The notes under the pieces were generated by a model. The model worked only from the letters and a program-made list of their open reading frames with translations. It made no database searches and was not told the origin of the DNA. This document shows positions 42,820 to 52,255 of a DNA stretch of 64,000 nt, one piece after another; the stretch's first letter is position 1; every line of letters starts with the position of its first letter. Position numbers and translations under genes: made by a program. The stretch covers positions 1-64,000 of the forward strand of contig NZ_JADLQO010000007.1 of assembly GCF_015477775.1 (NCBI RefSeq). Direction: 5' to 3'. Source of the stretch: Nocardia abscessus (GTDB lineage: Bacteria > Actinomycetota > Actinomycetes > Mycobacteriales > Mycobacteriaceae).

Positions 42820-43318
42820 ATGCAGACGCGTAGTGTCACCGAGTTGATCGAATATCTGGCCACCGGTGAGCGAGTGAAATATCTGCCGTTCTGGGGGCAC
42901 CAGCCGCGCAAGGACGGGACGATCGGAGCCAGATGCCTGAGCCAGTGGTGGCCCGCGGAGTTCACTGTCGACGGAACGACCTTCGAATCGGCCGAGCACT
43001 ACATGATGTGGAGAAAGGCGATGTTGTTCGGTGATTTGGCCATCGCAGAGCAAGTGCTGGGAGCCGAGCACCCGAGTGAGGCGAAGTCGTTGGGGCGAAG
43101 GATCACGGGATTCGATGAAACCCTGTGGGAGACGCACCGCTAGATCGTGACCGCCGGAAGCATCGCCAAGTTCGGCCAACACGACGAGCTCCGCCGCTTC
43201 CTGCTGAATACCAATGACCGCGTGCTCATCGAAGCCAGTCCGGTCGACCGGGTCTGGGGTGTCGGCCTGACCGCCGACGATCCACGCATCGAAGATCCGG
43301 CCCAATGGCAGGGATTGA
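42820..43318 (+). pseudogene. NADAR (YbiA-like) gene broken by an in-frame TAG and a lost 3' end
   Basis: The first 107 codons encode a good NADAR domain (YLPFWGHQPRKDGTIGARCL, FTVDGTTFESAEHYMMWRKA, FDETLWETHR). A TAG at 43141-43143 follows. The same frame then continues IVTAGSIAKFGQHDELRRFL, LNTNDRVLIEASPVDRVWGV and PAQWQGLN, so the stop is a point mutation. The usual final LLGFALM segment is missing; the frame runs into the 3' end of the convergent epoxide hydrolase gene at 43323. NADAR proteins are N-glycosidases acting on ADP-ribose-type or riboflavin intermediates. Confidence 0.75.
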
Positions 43319-43322
43319 ATCT

Positions 43323-44480
43323 TCAGCCGAGCGTGTGGAAGAACTCGCGGATGTCGCCGATCAGCAGGTCCGGCGTCTCGAGCGCCGGGAAATGCCCGCC
43401 GGAGTAGAACTCCGACCAGTGGGTGATGGCGTGTGCCCGCTCGGCGAAGCGGCGGATGGCGTAGTCGCCGTCCTTGAATACCGCCACGCCGGTCGGCACG
43501 GTGCCCTTCGGCTTCGGGGCGAACATGGTCGCATCGTGAAAGCGCTCGTAGTAGAGGTTCGCGACGCTGCGGGCGGTGTCGGTGAACCAGTAGATGCTCA
43601 CCGTGGTCAGCAGGCGATCGATGTCGACGGCCTGTTCGGGCAGGTCGTGCGACTGATCGGTCCACTCGCGGTACTTCTCCACAATCCAGCCGAGCTGGCC
43701 GGCCGGGGAATCGGCGAGCAACTGGGCGATGGTGTTCGGGCGTGAGCCCTTCAGATTCATGTAGGCCGAGCCGTCGTCCTGGAACTTCTTCATCGCGCCG
43801 AGCCGAACCCTTTCCGCGTCGGTGAGCGCGGCCATATCGGCGGGGTCACCGGTGGGAAACGTGACCAGCGCGTTGACGTGCACGCCGAGTACGTGCTCGG
43901 CGTCGATCCGTCCCAGGGCCGGGGCGATGAAGGCGCCGTGGTCGCCGCCCTGCACGCCGTAGCGGTCGTAGCCGAGGCGGGCCATGAGTTCGGCGAGCAC
44001 CGCGGCGATCCGGCCGTCGTTCCAGCCGGGCTCGGTGATCGGGCCGGAGAAACCGTGACCGGGCAGCGAGGGGATGACCAGGTGGAAGGCCGGCGCGTCG
44101 GGGACGCCGTGCGCGGCCGGGTCGATGAGCGGGCCGATCACATCGCGGAAGTCGGCCACCGAACTGGGCCAGCCGTGCAGCAGCAACAACGGGGTGGCGT
44201 CATCCTGGGCCGAGCGCACGTGCAGGAAGTGCACGTTCTGTCCGGCGATGGTGGTGCAGGACTGCGGATAGGCGTTCAGCTCCGCCTCCGCCGCGCGCCA
44301 GTCGAACTTCTCGGCCCAGTAGCCGGCCAGGCCCTTCAGGTAGGCAGTCGGCACACCACGTTTCCAGCCGGTGCCGGGCAGATCATCGATCCAACGGGTG
44401 CGGGCCACGCGCAGGCGCAGATCGTCCAGGTCAGCCTGCGGAATGTCGATACGAAAGGGGCGAATCTCGGTGCTCGTCAT
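43323..44480 (-). CDS. Epoxide hydrolase (EHN plus alpha/beta hydrolase)
   Basis: A 385-residue microsomal-type epoxide hydrolase. The N-terminal EHN lid domain (RPFRIDIPQADLDDLRLRVA) is followed by oxyanion motif LLHGWPSS, nucleophile Asp180 in GVQGGDHGAF, and catalytic His near 367 in SGGHFPALETP. It opens epoxides to diols. It ends within a few bases of the truncated NADAR pseudogene, suggesting that a deletion or insertion joined them. Confidence 0.92.
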   Translation of the reverse strand: MTSTEIRPFRIDIPQADLDDLRLRVARTRWIDDLPGTGWKRGVPTAYLKGLAGYWAEKFDWRAAEAELNAYPQSCTTIAGQNVHFLHVRSAQDDATPLLLLHGWPSSVADFRDVIGPLIDPAAHGVPDAPAFHLVIPSLPGHGFSGPITEPGWNDGRIAAVLAELMARLGYDRYGVQGGDHGAFIAPALGRIDAEHVLGVHVNALVTFPTGDPADMAALTDAERVRLGAMKKFQDDGSAYMNLKGSRPNTIAQLLADSPAGQLGWIVEKYREWTDQSHDLPEQAVDIDRLLTTVSIYWFTDTARSVANLYYERFHDATMFAPKPKGTVPTGVAVFKDGDYAIRRFAERAHAITHWSEFYSGGHFPALETPDLLIGDIREFFHTLG

Positions 44481-44660
44481 GCCATAGATATTTCGGGTAA
44501 AGAGGGGCCCCGCGAATCACGACAATTCGTTATTTCGCAGGCAGCCCCCTCGGCACCGAACCCGCGAGTGGCACCTCACTGCGGCATCGGCCGAGAAGAA
44601 CTCTCCGTGGTGCACCACTCGCGGCTGGCGCCGAGGGCGCGGTACGGGCATGATCGCGCC

Positions 44661-47498
44661 GTGGTCAGCCTTCCCGTATGCGGCGCCTTCGTGGGGCGGG
44701 CCGCCGAACTCGCGGCATTGCAGGACGCCTATCGGGATCCGGCGGTTCATACCGTGCTGGTCGGCGGTGAAGCGGGCATCGGCAAGTCTCGGCTGGTCGC
44801 GGAGTTCACGACGCGGCTCGGCGCCCGCACGGCGGTATTGTCCGGACGGTGTCCGGAGTTCGGCGCGAGGGGGCTGCCGTTCACTCCGTTCGTGGCGGTC
44901 ATGCGCGCGCTGCTGCGCGAGCAGGGCGTGGAGGGACTCGCGGCGCTGCTTCCGAAATCCGAACCCGCGCTGGGGCGCTGGCTTCCCGAACTGGCCGCGC
45001 GGACGGGCGCGGCGGAGCCCGAAACCGACCGGATCCGGTTGTTCGGCGAGATCCTGACCGTGCTGGAACAGTTCTCGATGACCAAACCCCTGGTGGTGGT
45101 GCTGGAAGATCTGCATTGGGCCGACGAGGCCGGCCTGGAACTGCTCGCTTTCCTGGTGGCCAACCTCGCCCGGGAAGATTTGTTCTTGGTCGGCACCTAC
45201 CGGCCTGCCGATTCCGGACCGCTGCGCAAGCTGGTCGCGGGTCTGCGCCGCGACCAAGGTGTCCTCCTGCTGACTCCGCCGCCGCTGACCAGGCACGAGG
45301 TGGGCAGGCAGCTGGCCGCGCTACGCGGCCGGGAGCCGGAAGCGGGGACGATCGCGCGAGTCTTCGAACGCAGCAAGGGCATTCCGCTGTTCGTCGAGGC
45401 ACTCGGTCCCGCACCCGGGGCCACGCCCGCCGAGCTGTCGGAGCTTCTGCTCGGGTATCTGTCCGACCTGCCCGAGCAGGCCGCATCGGTGTTGCGGCTC
45501 GCGGCGGCGGCCGGGTCACCGGTGCGGCACTCCCTGCTGGCCGCCGCCTCCGATCTCGCCGAGGATGCGCTCACCGCAGCCTTGCACAAGCTGGTCGATC
45601 AGCGGCTACTGACGCCCACCGGCACCGGCTACGAGTTCCGGCACGTCCTCATCCGCGATGCCGTCTATGACGACCTACTGCCGGCGGAACGAAAAGGACT
45701 GCACACCAGACTTTCCCGCGCATTGCTCGCGTGCCGTAACCGCGATCAGGATCACTGCCCCAACGGGGAGCTGGCATACCACGCGTACGCCGCCGGTGAG
45801 TTTGCGCTGGCACTGGAGGCCGCGTGGGATGCGGCCGCGGACGCGGAAAGCATCGGCGCACAACGCGTCCAGGTGCGACACCTGGACCAGGTGCTCGAAC
45901 TGTGGGATCGAGTGCCGGAAGCGGCGAGCCGAGTGGACGCCGACCGGATCGATGTCGTGGAAGCAGTCGTGGCGGCGTGCTATCGCGGCGGCGTTGTCGA
46001 GCGCGGGATCACCGCGGCCGACGAGGCGCTGGCGGCCATCGATGCGGCGACCGACCCGGAGCGCGCCGCCCGGCTGCATCACTACCGCGCCGGATTGCGC
46101 AATCAGAGCAGCGGCGGCGGCGAAGACGACCTGCTCGCGGCGCTGGCATACCTCCCGCCGGACCGGCCGACCCTGCTGCGCGGCGAGGTGCTGGCCGAAC
46201 TCGCCGCGGCGCGCGTGTTCAGCGGTGCGACGGCTGCCGCCGAGAACGATGCACGCGCCGCCGTCGAGGTGGCCGAGCAGCTCGGGGCCGGGCCGCTGAC
46301 CGCGCGCGCCTACGCATATCTCGGGCTGGCCACCGCGGATCGCAGGGAAGTCGCCGTGGCGCATTTCGAACGGGCGCACGCCGCTGCGAAGGCCGCTGGG
46401 GATCCGGGGACGCTGCTGACGGTGGTGCTGTGGGAGTCGGCGCTGCTGGTGTCGGCAGGCGCCTACGAGGCCGCCGTCGCCGCGATCCAGCAGGGGCTCC
46501 GGGCCGCCCACGAGACCTATCGATTCGCCGAGGCCGCACCGATCCTGCTGGTCAAATGGGCTCAGGCGCTCACCGCCCTCGGTCGCTGGAACCAGGCACT
46601 CGATCTCATCGATGAATCGCTGACCGAGCGGTTACCGCCGTTGAGCACCGCCGCGCTGCTGCTGTGCCATGCCAGGATCATGCTGGCGCGCGGCGACGCG
46701 GACGCCGCGGCGACGAGCGCGGCGACCGCACAGCCCTTGCTCGGAGATCGCCGCTGGGCCAGGCAGTACCAGATCCAGCTGCACACCGTGCAATCCGAGA
46801 TCGCGCGCGCGGCAGGCAACCCGCGGCGCGCCGCCGAGATCGGCGCGGCCACGCTGGCCGCCGACGATCTGGCCGCGCACCATCACGAGGGGTGGGCGCT
46901 GGCCGACGCGGTCGCCCGAACGCGTTGCGCTCCGATGGTTCTCGGCTCCGTCACCGCCAAGCTGCCGGTGATCACCGCGGTCGACGCCGCATACCGGGAT
47001 TCCTGCCACGCGGTGCGCAGTGGCCGTGCCGCCGACTGGGCCGCGGCGGTGTCTTCCTGGCGCACCCTGCGACAGCCGTACGAGCTGGCGCGCAGCCTGC
47101 TCGAAGCCGGGGAAGCGGAACTTGCCGCGGGCGATCGCGCGGCAGCGCGCGACGCACTGCGATCCGTTCTCGAGCTGGCGGACGAATTGGCGGCGGCACC
47201 ACTCGCCCAGCAAGCAAGGCAGCTCGCCGACCGCGCCGGGATCGTGCTCGCCGAACCCGGGGACCGGCCGGCCGCGGCCCAGCCCGCGAGCACCGCGGGC
47301 CTCACCCCGCGAGAGCTCGACGTGCTGCGGCTGGTGTCAACGGGCGCGAGCAACCGCCAGATCGCGGCCGAGCTGTTCATCAGCGCCAACACCGCGGGCG
47401 TGCACATCTCGCGCATCCTCACCAAGCTCGGCGCGTCCAGCCGCACCGAGGCGGCGGCGACCGCGCGGAAACGCGGATTGCTGGAGTCCGAGGGATGA
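44661..47498 (+). CDS. Large LuxR-family ATPase regulator (LAL type)
   Basis: A protein of about 945 residues. The N-terminal AAA/NB-ARC-like ATPase has Walker A GGEAGIGKSRL near 35 and Walker B VVVLEDLHWADE. A long TPR-like helical middle follows, and the C-terminal LuxR HTH reads GLTPRELDVLRLVSTGASNR and VHISRILTKLGASSRTEAAA. LAL regulators activate secondary metabolism or stress genes. GTG at 44661 is my choice; GTG 44607 or 44610 would add about 18 residues. It is followed 81 bases later by the acyl-CoA dehydrogenase gene. Confidence 0.88.
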   Translation: MVSLPVCGAFVGRAAELAALQDAYRDPAVHTVLVGGEAGIGKSRLVAEFTTRLGARTAVLSGRCPEFGARGLPFTPFVAVMRALLREQGVEGLAALLPKSEPALGRWLPELAARTGAAEPETDRIRLFGEILTVLEQFSMTKPLVVVLEDLHWADEAGLELLAFLVANLAREDLFLVGTYRPADSGPLRKLVAGLRRDQGVLLLTPPPLTRHEVGRQLAALRGREPEAGTIARVFERSKGIPLFVEALGPAPGATPAELSELLLGYLSDLPEQAASVLRLAAAAGSPVRHSLLAAASDLAEDALTAALHKLVDQRLLTPTGTGYEFRHVLIRDAVYDDLLPAERKGLHTRLSRALLACRNRDQDHCPNGELAYHAYAAGEFALALEAAWDAAADAESIGAQRVQVRHLDQVLELWDRVPEAASRVDADRIDVVEAVVAACYRGGVVERGITAADEALAAIDAATDPERAARLHHYRAGLRNQSSGGGEDDLLAALAYLPPDRPTLLRGEVLAELAAARVFSGATAAAENDARAAVEVAEQLGAGPLTARAYAYLGLATADRREVAVAHFERAHAAAKAAGDPGTLLTVVLWESALLVSAGAYEAAVAAIQQGLRAAHETYRFAEAAPILLVKWAQALTALGRWNQALDLIDESLTERLPPLSTAALLLCHARIMLARGDADAAATSAATAQPLLGDRRWARQYQIQLHTVQSEIARAAGNPRRAAEIGAATLAADDLAAHHHEGWALADAVARTRCAPMVLGSVTAKLPVITAVDAAYRDSCHAVRSGRAADWAAAVSSWRTLRQPYELARSLLEAGEAELAAGDRAAARDALRSVLELADELAAAPLAQQARQLADRAGIVLAEPGDRPAAAQPASTAGLTPRELDVLRLVSTGASNRQIAAELFISANTAGVHISRILTKLGASSRTEAAATARKRGLLESEG

Positions 47499-47579
47499 CC
47501 CCCGTGGAATACCGCTCCGACACCCGGCGACCGATCCGTAAGATACAGTAGGTCGAACATGTCTCGAAAGGACGGGCTG

Positions 47580-49373
47580 ATGCGGTCGACCTTGCTGTCC
47601 CGGCGCGATCTCGATTTCCTGCTCTACGAGTGGCTGGACGTCGAGGGGCTCACCAAGCGCGAGCGGTATGCTGAGCACTCGCGGGAGACCTTCGACGCCG
47701 TGCTCGACCTCAGCGAGCAGCTGGCCACCAAGTACTTCGCGCCGCACAACAAGCTCAACGACGCCAACGAACCCACCTTCGACGGCGAACGGGTGACCAT
47801 CATCCCGGAGGTCGGGCAAGCCCTGGCCGCCTTCGCCAAGGCGGGACTGCCCTCGGCCGCAATGGATTACGAACTCGGCGGCGCACAGCTGCCCGCGACC
47901 GTCGCGCAGGCGAGCTATGCCTGGTTCCAGGCGGCCAACCCGGGCACCGCGGGCTACCCGTTCCTCACCGTGGCCAACGCGAATCTGCTCATCGCCCATG
48001 GTCCGGAGCATGTCGAGAAATTCGTCGAGCCCATGCTCGCGGGCCGCTTCTTCGGCACCATGTGCCTGTCGGAGCCCCAGGCCGGTTCGTCGCTGGCCGA
48101 CATCGTCACCCGCGCCGAACCGCAGGGTGACGGCACGTACCGCCTGTTCGGCACCAAGATGTGGATCTCGGGCGGCGATCACGAACTCGGCGAGAACATC
48201 GTGCACCTGGTGCTGGCCAAGATTCCCGGCGGACCGGCGGGCACCAAGGGCATCTCGCTGTTCGTCGTGCCCCGGTTCCTGGTCGGCGACGACGGCACGA
48301 TCGGCGAACGCAACGACGTCGCGCTGGCCGGGCTCAACCACAAGATGGGCTTCCGCGGCACGGTCAACACCGTGCTGAATTTCGGCGAGGGCCGCTGGAC
48401 GCCGGGTGGCGCGCCCGGCGCGGTCGGCTACCTGGTGGGCGAGCAGCATCGCGGGTTGACCTACATGTTCCACATGATGAACGAGGCGCGCATCGGCGTC
48501 GGCCTGGTCGCCACCGCGCTCGGCTACACCGGATACCTCGAGTCGCTCGACTACGCCCGCACGCGCACGCAGGGCCGCGCCAAGCTCCCCGCCGACCCGT
48601 CCGCGCCGCAGCGGCCGATCATCGAGCACGCCGACGTGAAGCGCATGTTGCTGGCGCAGAAGTCCTATGCCGAAGGCGCCTTGGCGCTGGTGCTCTACTG
48701 CGCGCGGCTGGTCGACGAACAGCGCACCGCCGACTCCGAAGACGACCGCCGCGCGATCACCCTGCTACTGGACATCCTGACCCCGATCGCCAAGAGCTGG
48801 CCCTCGCAGTGGTGCCTGGAGGCCAACAGCCTCGCGATCCAGGTGCTCGGCGGCTACGGCTACACCCGCGAATACAACGTCGAGCAGCACTACCGGGACA
48901 ACCGGCTCAACCCGATCCACGAGGGCACGCACGGCATTCAGGGCTTGGACCTGCTGGGACGCAAGGTGACCCAGCAGGGTGGCGCCAGCTTGCTCGCGCT
49001 CGGGTCCAGGGTCGACGCCACCGTCACCGCTGCGCGGGCGGCGGGCGGCGAGGCCGCCGAACTCGCCGCACAACTGGATTCGGCGTGGCGGCGACTGGTC
49101 GAGGTGACCGCGGGGCTGTTCGCCTCCGGCGACATCGAGGCCGCGCTGGCCAACAGCTCGGTGTATCTGGAAGCGTTCGGGCACACCGTCCTGGCCTGGA
49201 TCTGGCTGGAACAGTTCCGCGCCGCCGCGGACCGTACCGGCGATTTCTACGACGGCAAGCGACACGCGGCCCGATACTTCTACCGTTTCGAATTGCCCAA
49301 GACCGCACCGGCACTGGATCTGCTCGCCAGGCTGGACACGACTACCCTGCAGATGCAGGACGCCTGGTTCTGA
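47580..49373 (+). CDS. Acyl-CoA dehydrogenase (FadE5/DmdC-like, large type)
   Basis: A 597-residue flavoprotein. CLSEPQAGSSLADI and TKMWISGGDHE are the acyl-CoA/FAD signatures, and catalytic Glu is in NPIHEGTHGIQGLDLLGRK. An N-terminal helical extension and a C-terminal domain of about 130 residues place it in the large group with FadE5 and DmdC. It alpha,beta-dehydrogenates acyl-CoAs. ATG at 47580 follows AAAGGA; an earlier ATG at 47559 is possible. The TetR gene after it probably controls it. Confidence 0.9.
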   Translation: MRSTLLSRRDLDFLLYEWLDVEGLTKRERYAEHSRETFDAVLDLSEQLATKYFAPHNKLNDANEPTFDGERVTIIPEVGQALAAFAKAGLPSAAMDYELGGAQLPATVAQASYAWFQAANPGTAGYPFLTVANANLLIAHGPEHVEKFVEPMLAGRFFGTMCLSEPQAGSSLADIVTRAEPQGDGTYRLFGTKMWISGGDHELGENIVHLVLAKIPGGPAGTKGISLFVVPRFLVGDDGTIGERNDVALAGLNHKMGFRGTVNTVLNFGEGRWTPGGAPGAVGYLVGEQHRGLTYMFHMMNEARIGVGLVATALGYTGYLESLDYARTRTQGRAKLPADPSAPQRPIIEHADVKRMLLAQKSYAEGALALVLYCARLVDEQRTADSEDDRRAITLLLDILTPIAKSWPSQWCLEANSLAIQVLGGYGYTREYNVEQHYRDNRLNPIHEGTHGIQGLDLLGRKVTQQGGASLLALGSRVDATVTAARAAGGEAAELAAQLDSAWRRLVEVTAGLFASGDIEAALANSSVYLEAFGHTVLAWIWLEQFRAAADRTGDFYDGKRHAARYFYRFELPKTAPALDLLARLDTTTLQMQDAWF

Positions 49374-49387
49374 ACACAGCCCGTTTC

Positions 49388-49411
49388 GATACACCTTACC
49401 GAAGATGTATC
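49388..49411. promoter_or_regulatory. Putative TetR operator GATACA-N12-TGTATC
   Basis: Ten-base arms GATACACCTT and AAGATGTATC with one mismatch surround ACCG. The element overlaps one candidate start (ATG 49405) of the TetR gene and lies 9 bases before the alternative GTG at 49420. It is probably the autoregulatory site. AAGATACA upstream of the acyl-CoA dehydrogenase gene (near 47540) resembles a half site. Confidence 0.5.
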
Positions 49412-49419
49412 ATTCCGCG

Positions 49420-50031
49420 GTGATCGATTCCAGTCAGCGGACCACCCGCCCTCCCGGCCGACCGGCCTCCGCGACCAGGGAACAGGTCATCGAGCTCGCG
49501 CGCCGGGCGTTCCTGGCCGGTGAGCGCGTGGACATCCAGGCGATCGCCGGACAGCTCGGGCTCAGCCGCGCGTCGGTCTACCGCTGGTTCGGCTCCCGCG
49601 ACGGGGTGCTCGGTGCGGTCCTGGCCGGGGAGTTCGAGGCGCTGCTCACCCGCGCCGACGCCCGCCGCCGCTCCACCGGCGCGCGCCGCATCCTGGACGT
49701 GCTGTACCGGGCGAACCGCTGGATGACCGACAACGAACCGTTCCGGCGCTACTTCGAGAACGAGCCGCTGTCCGGGTTGCGCATCCTGACCGCGAGCGAC
49801 GGCCCGGTGCAACCGTTGGTCGTCGGCACGGTCCGGGAGCTGATCGTCCGTGCCACGGAGGAGGACGGCTACGACCCGCCGCTGGAACCGGCGCTGCTGG
49901 CCTACGCGCTGGTCCGGCTCGGCGAGGCGTTCCTGTACAACGACAACGTCGCGGGCATCCGCGGCGACGTCGACCGGCTGCACGAGGTCCAGGCGGCGCT
50001 GCTGGGCATCCCCGAGGCGATCACGCCGTGA
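49420..50031 (+). CDS. TetR-family regulator
   Basis: A protein of about 203 residues. HTH ATREQVIELARRAFLAGERV, IQAIAGQLGLSRASVYRWFG, then helical QsdR-like ligand domain. I prefer GTG at 49420 because the operator palindrome covers the ATG at 49405. It overlaps the next gene by 4 bases and follows the acyl-CoA dehydrogenase gene by 46 bases. Confidence 0.85.
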   Translation: MIDSSQRTTRPPGRPASATREQVIELARRAFLAGERVDIQAIAGQLGLSRASVYRWFGSRDGVLGAVLAGEFEALLTRADARRRSTGARRILDVLYRANRWMTDNEPFRRYFENEPLSGLRILTASDGPVQPLVVGTVRELIVRATEEDGYDPPLEPALLAYALVRLGEAFLYNDNVAGIRGDVDRLHEVQAALLGIPEAITP

Positions 50032-51023
50032 CCGGGGCGCGGCTGCACGAGCGTTTTCCCGAGCTGGCCGACACGCTGCCGTTCGTCCGCCTCGGCACCG
50101 CTCCGACGCCGGTACGCCGCTGCGACCTCGGCACCACGGCCGACCTGTGGTGCAAGGACGAGAGCGGATACGGCGACGGCGGATGGGGCGGCAACAAGGT
50201 CCGCAAGCTGGAATGGCTGCTGCCGGAGGCGCGGCGACGCGGTGCGCGCACCATCCTCACGGTCGGCGGCACCGGAACCAACTGGGGACTCGCCACCGCC
50301 TTGTACGGCCGCGCCCACGGCATCGATACCACGCTCGCCCTGGTCGACCAGCCGGTCGACGACCATGTGCGCGCGCAGCTGCGGCGACTGGAGAACTCCG
50401 GCGCCACTTTGTATTTCACGCACAGCAAACTGCGCACGATCCTCGCGGCGCCGTGGCTGTATCTGCGCCGCATCCGCGCGGGCAAGCGCCCGTACCTCCT
50501 GCCCGCGGGCGGGTCCTCGCCGGTCGGCGCCCTGGGCTACGTCGAGGCGGCGTGTGAACTCGCGGCGCAGGTCGCCGCGGGTGAACTCCCCGAACCACAG
50601 CACATCGTCACCGCCGTCGGATCCGGCGGAACCGCCGCCGGTCTCGCACTCGGCCTGCGGCTGGCCGGGCTGCGCACGCGCGTCGTCGGCGTCGTCGTCA
50701 ACGACGCGCTCCCCCTCGACGCGAAGCACGTCGTCCGCCTCGCCGGACGGACCGAGCACCTGCTGCGCGCCCGCGGAGCGCGTTTCGCGCCGATCGAGCT
50801 GCGGCCCGAGGACGTCACGATGACCACCGATTGGCTCGGCCCCGGCTACGGCCACACCACGCCCGCCGCCCGGGAAGCCGAGCAGCGCGCCGAAGAGGCC
50901 GGACTGCACCTGGAGACCGTCTACACCGCCAAAGCGCTCGCCGCGCTGCTGTCGCTGGACGAGGCAGGCGTCTTCGGCGCGGGGCCGGTGGTGTTCCTCA
51001 ATACTTACGGTCCGCGACCGTAG
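50028..51023 (+). CDS. PLP-dependent D-cysteine desulfhydrase / ACC deaminase-like enzyme
   Basis: A 331-residue fold type II PLP enzyme. Lys57 in GWGGNKVRKLEWLL is the Schiff-base lysine. TVGGTGTNWGLATALYGRAH binds the substrate carboxylate, and TAVGSGGTAAGLALGLRLAG is the phosphate loop. Relatives degrade D-cysteine or 1-aminocyclopropane-1-carboxylate. The start codon overlaps the TetR stop, so they are coupled. About 200 bases without a gene follow. Confidence 0.85.
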   Translation: MTGARLHERFPELADTLPFVRLGTAPTPVRRCDLGTTADLWCKDESGYGDGGWGGNKVRKLEWLLPEARRRGARTILTVGGTGTNWGLATALYGRAHGIDTTLALVDQPVDDHVRAQLRRLENSGATLYFTHSKLRTILAAPWLYLRRIRAGKRPYLLPAGGSSPVGALGYVEAACELAAQVAAGELPEPQHIVTAVGSGGTAAGLALGLRLAGLRTRVVGVVVNDALPLDAKHVVRLAGRTEHLLRARGARFAPIELRPEDVTMTTDWLGPGYGHTTPAAREAEQRAEEAGLHLETVYTAKALAALLSLDEAGVFGAGPVVFLNTYGPRP

Positions 51024-51229
51024 ATACGCACCGCACAGGCCGCGCGGCCCCGTTTTCGAATCGCTGTGATCGAAATTCGGCCGCCCGGGTCCCACGTGGC
51101 GTATTGGCCGGACCGCCGCGCATATCGCCAGGTCGGGCCGCGAAGCGCCCGGCGCAATAACATCCCCTGATTTTTCTCGGCGCCGACGCGGGCAAATGCG
51201 CGACCCCACCCCCGTTATCGTCGCTATTC

Positions 51230-52015
51230 GTGCAGGTCAGCGACAGTAAGGCGGAGAAAGTGGCAGCGGAACCCACGCCGGTGCGCCAATTGCGCGCCGA
51301 TCAGGCGCGGCGGGTGGCCGACATCCTGCGCCACCAACTGCACGCGGGCGCCTTCGACGGCGCGCTGCCGAGCGAACAGGAACTCGCCGCCGAATACGGC
51401 GCCTCGCGCAATACCGTCCGCGACGCCTTGGCGCTGTTGAAGGACGAGGGTTTGATCGACCGGGCGCCCAAGGTGGGCACCCGGGTGGCCACCCGCAAAT
51501 ACGACCACGGACTCGACGCGCTGCTCGGCTTGCAGGAGACCTTCAAGGGCCACGGCACCGTACGCAACGAGGTGCGCGCGGCGATGCACGTCGCCGCACC
51601 GCCCGCCGTGGCCCGCAGGCTCGGTCTCGCACCGGGCGAGCGCGTGGTCTACCTGGAGCGCCTGCGCTACCTCGCGGATCTGCCGCTGAGCCTCGACCTG
51701 ACCTACCTCGTGCCCGACATCGGCACCGAGGTACTCGGCCACGACCTCGAGCACACCGACGTCTTCGTCCTGCTGGAACGCATCAGCGGCCACTCGCTCG
51801 GCTCGGCCGACCTCGCCTTGGAAGCGGTGCCCGCCGACCCGCACACCGCCTCCACCCTCGACGTCCCCGGCGGCGCGCCGCTGCTGATGCTGGAACGACT
51901 GACCCGGCTCGACGACGGCCGACCGGTCGACCTCGAGTACATCCGCATGCGCGGCGACCGCATCACCATGCGCGGCAGCCTGACCCGCAGCACTCCCGAA
52001 TGGAAGGTCCTCTAG
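51230..52015 (+). CDS. GntR-family regulator with UTRA domain
   Basis: A 261-residue HutC-type regulator. Its winged helix reads LPSEQELAAEYGASRNTVRD, then ALALLKDEGLI, and a UTRA ligand domain follows (VVYLERLRYLADLPLSLDLT; LEYIRMRGDRITM). It starts with GTG at 51230. Its TAG is directly followed by the ferredoxin ATG, so it is the first gene of the six-gene operon and its probable autoregulator. The effector is unknown but presumably is the transported substrate. Confidence 0.88.
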   Translation: MQVSDSKAEKVAAEPTPVRQLRADQARRVADILRHQLHAGAFDGALPSEQELAAEYGASRNTVRDALALLKDEGLIDRAPKVGTRVATRKYDHGLDALLGLQETFKGHGTVRNEVRAAMHVAAPPAVARRLGLAPGERVVYLERLRYLADLPLSLDLTYLVPDIGTEVLGHDLEHTDVFVLLERISGHSLGSADLALEAVPADPHTASTLDVPGGAPLLMLERLTRLDDGRPVDLEYIRMRGDRITMRGSLTRSTPEWKVL

Positions 52016-52243
52016 ATGGCACTCGTGAATCAGCGCGCCGACATCCCCGTCACCATCGACGAGTCGCTGTGTATCCAGGGATGCACGCTGTGCGTCGAGA
52101 TCTGCCCGCTCGACTCGCTGGCCATCAATCCCGAGAACGGCAAGGCCTTCATGCACGTGGACGAGTGCTGGTACTGCGGTCCGTGCGCGGCCCGCTGCCC
52201 CACCGGCGCCGTCACCGTCAATATGCCCTACCTGCTCCGCTGA
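52016..52243 (+). CDS. Two-cluster [4Fe-4S] ferredoxin (AprB-like)
   Basis: A 75-residue protein with eight cysteines in two clusters. Cys19, 23, 26, 30 has CxxxC spacing at the start of CIQGCTLCVEICP, and Cys51, 54, 57, 61 is in CWYCGPCAARCP. It resembles the N-terminal part of adenylylsulfate reductase beta subunits rather than free ferredoxins. It probably transfers electrons to or from the flavoprotein at 55268. It lies between the regulator and the transporter genes. Confidence 0.9.
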   Translation: MALVNQRADIPVTIDESLCIQGCTLCVEICPLDSLAINPENGKAFMHVDECWYCGPCAARCPTGAVTVNMPYLLR

Positions 52244-52255
52244 TCTGGAAGACCG

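Noticed and set aside
43141..43143. Recoding of the TAG in the NADAR gene
   Set aside because: There is no recoding element or pyrrolysine machinery in view, and the 3' end of the gene is lost, which fits decay better.
44661..47498. Quorum-sensing LuxR
   Set aside because: The protein has an ATPase/TPR architecture of the LAL type, no autoinducer domain, and no luxI neighbour.
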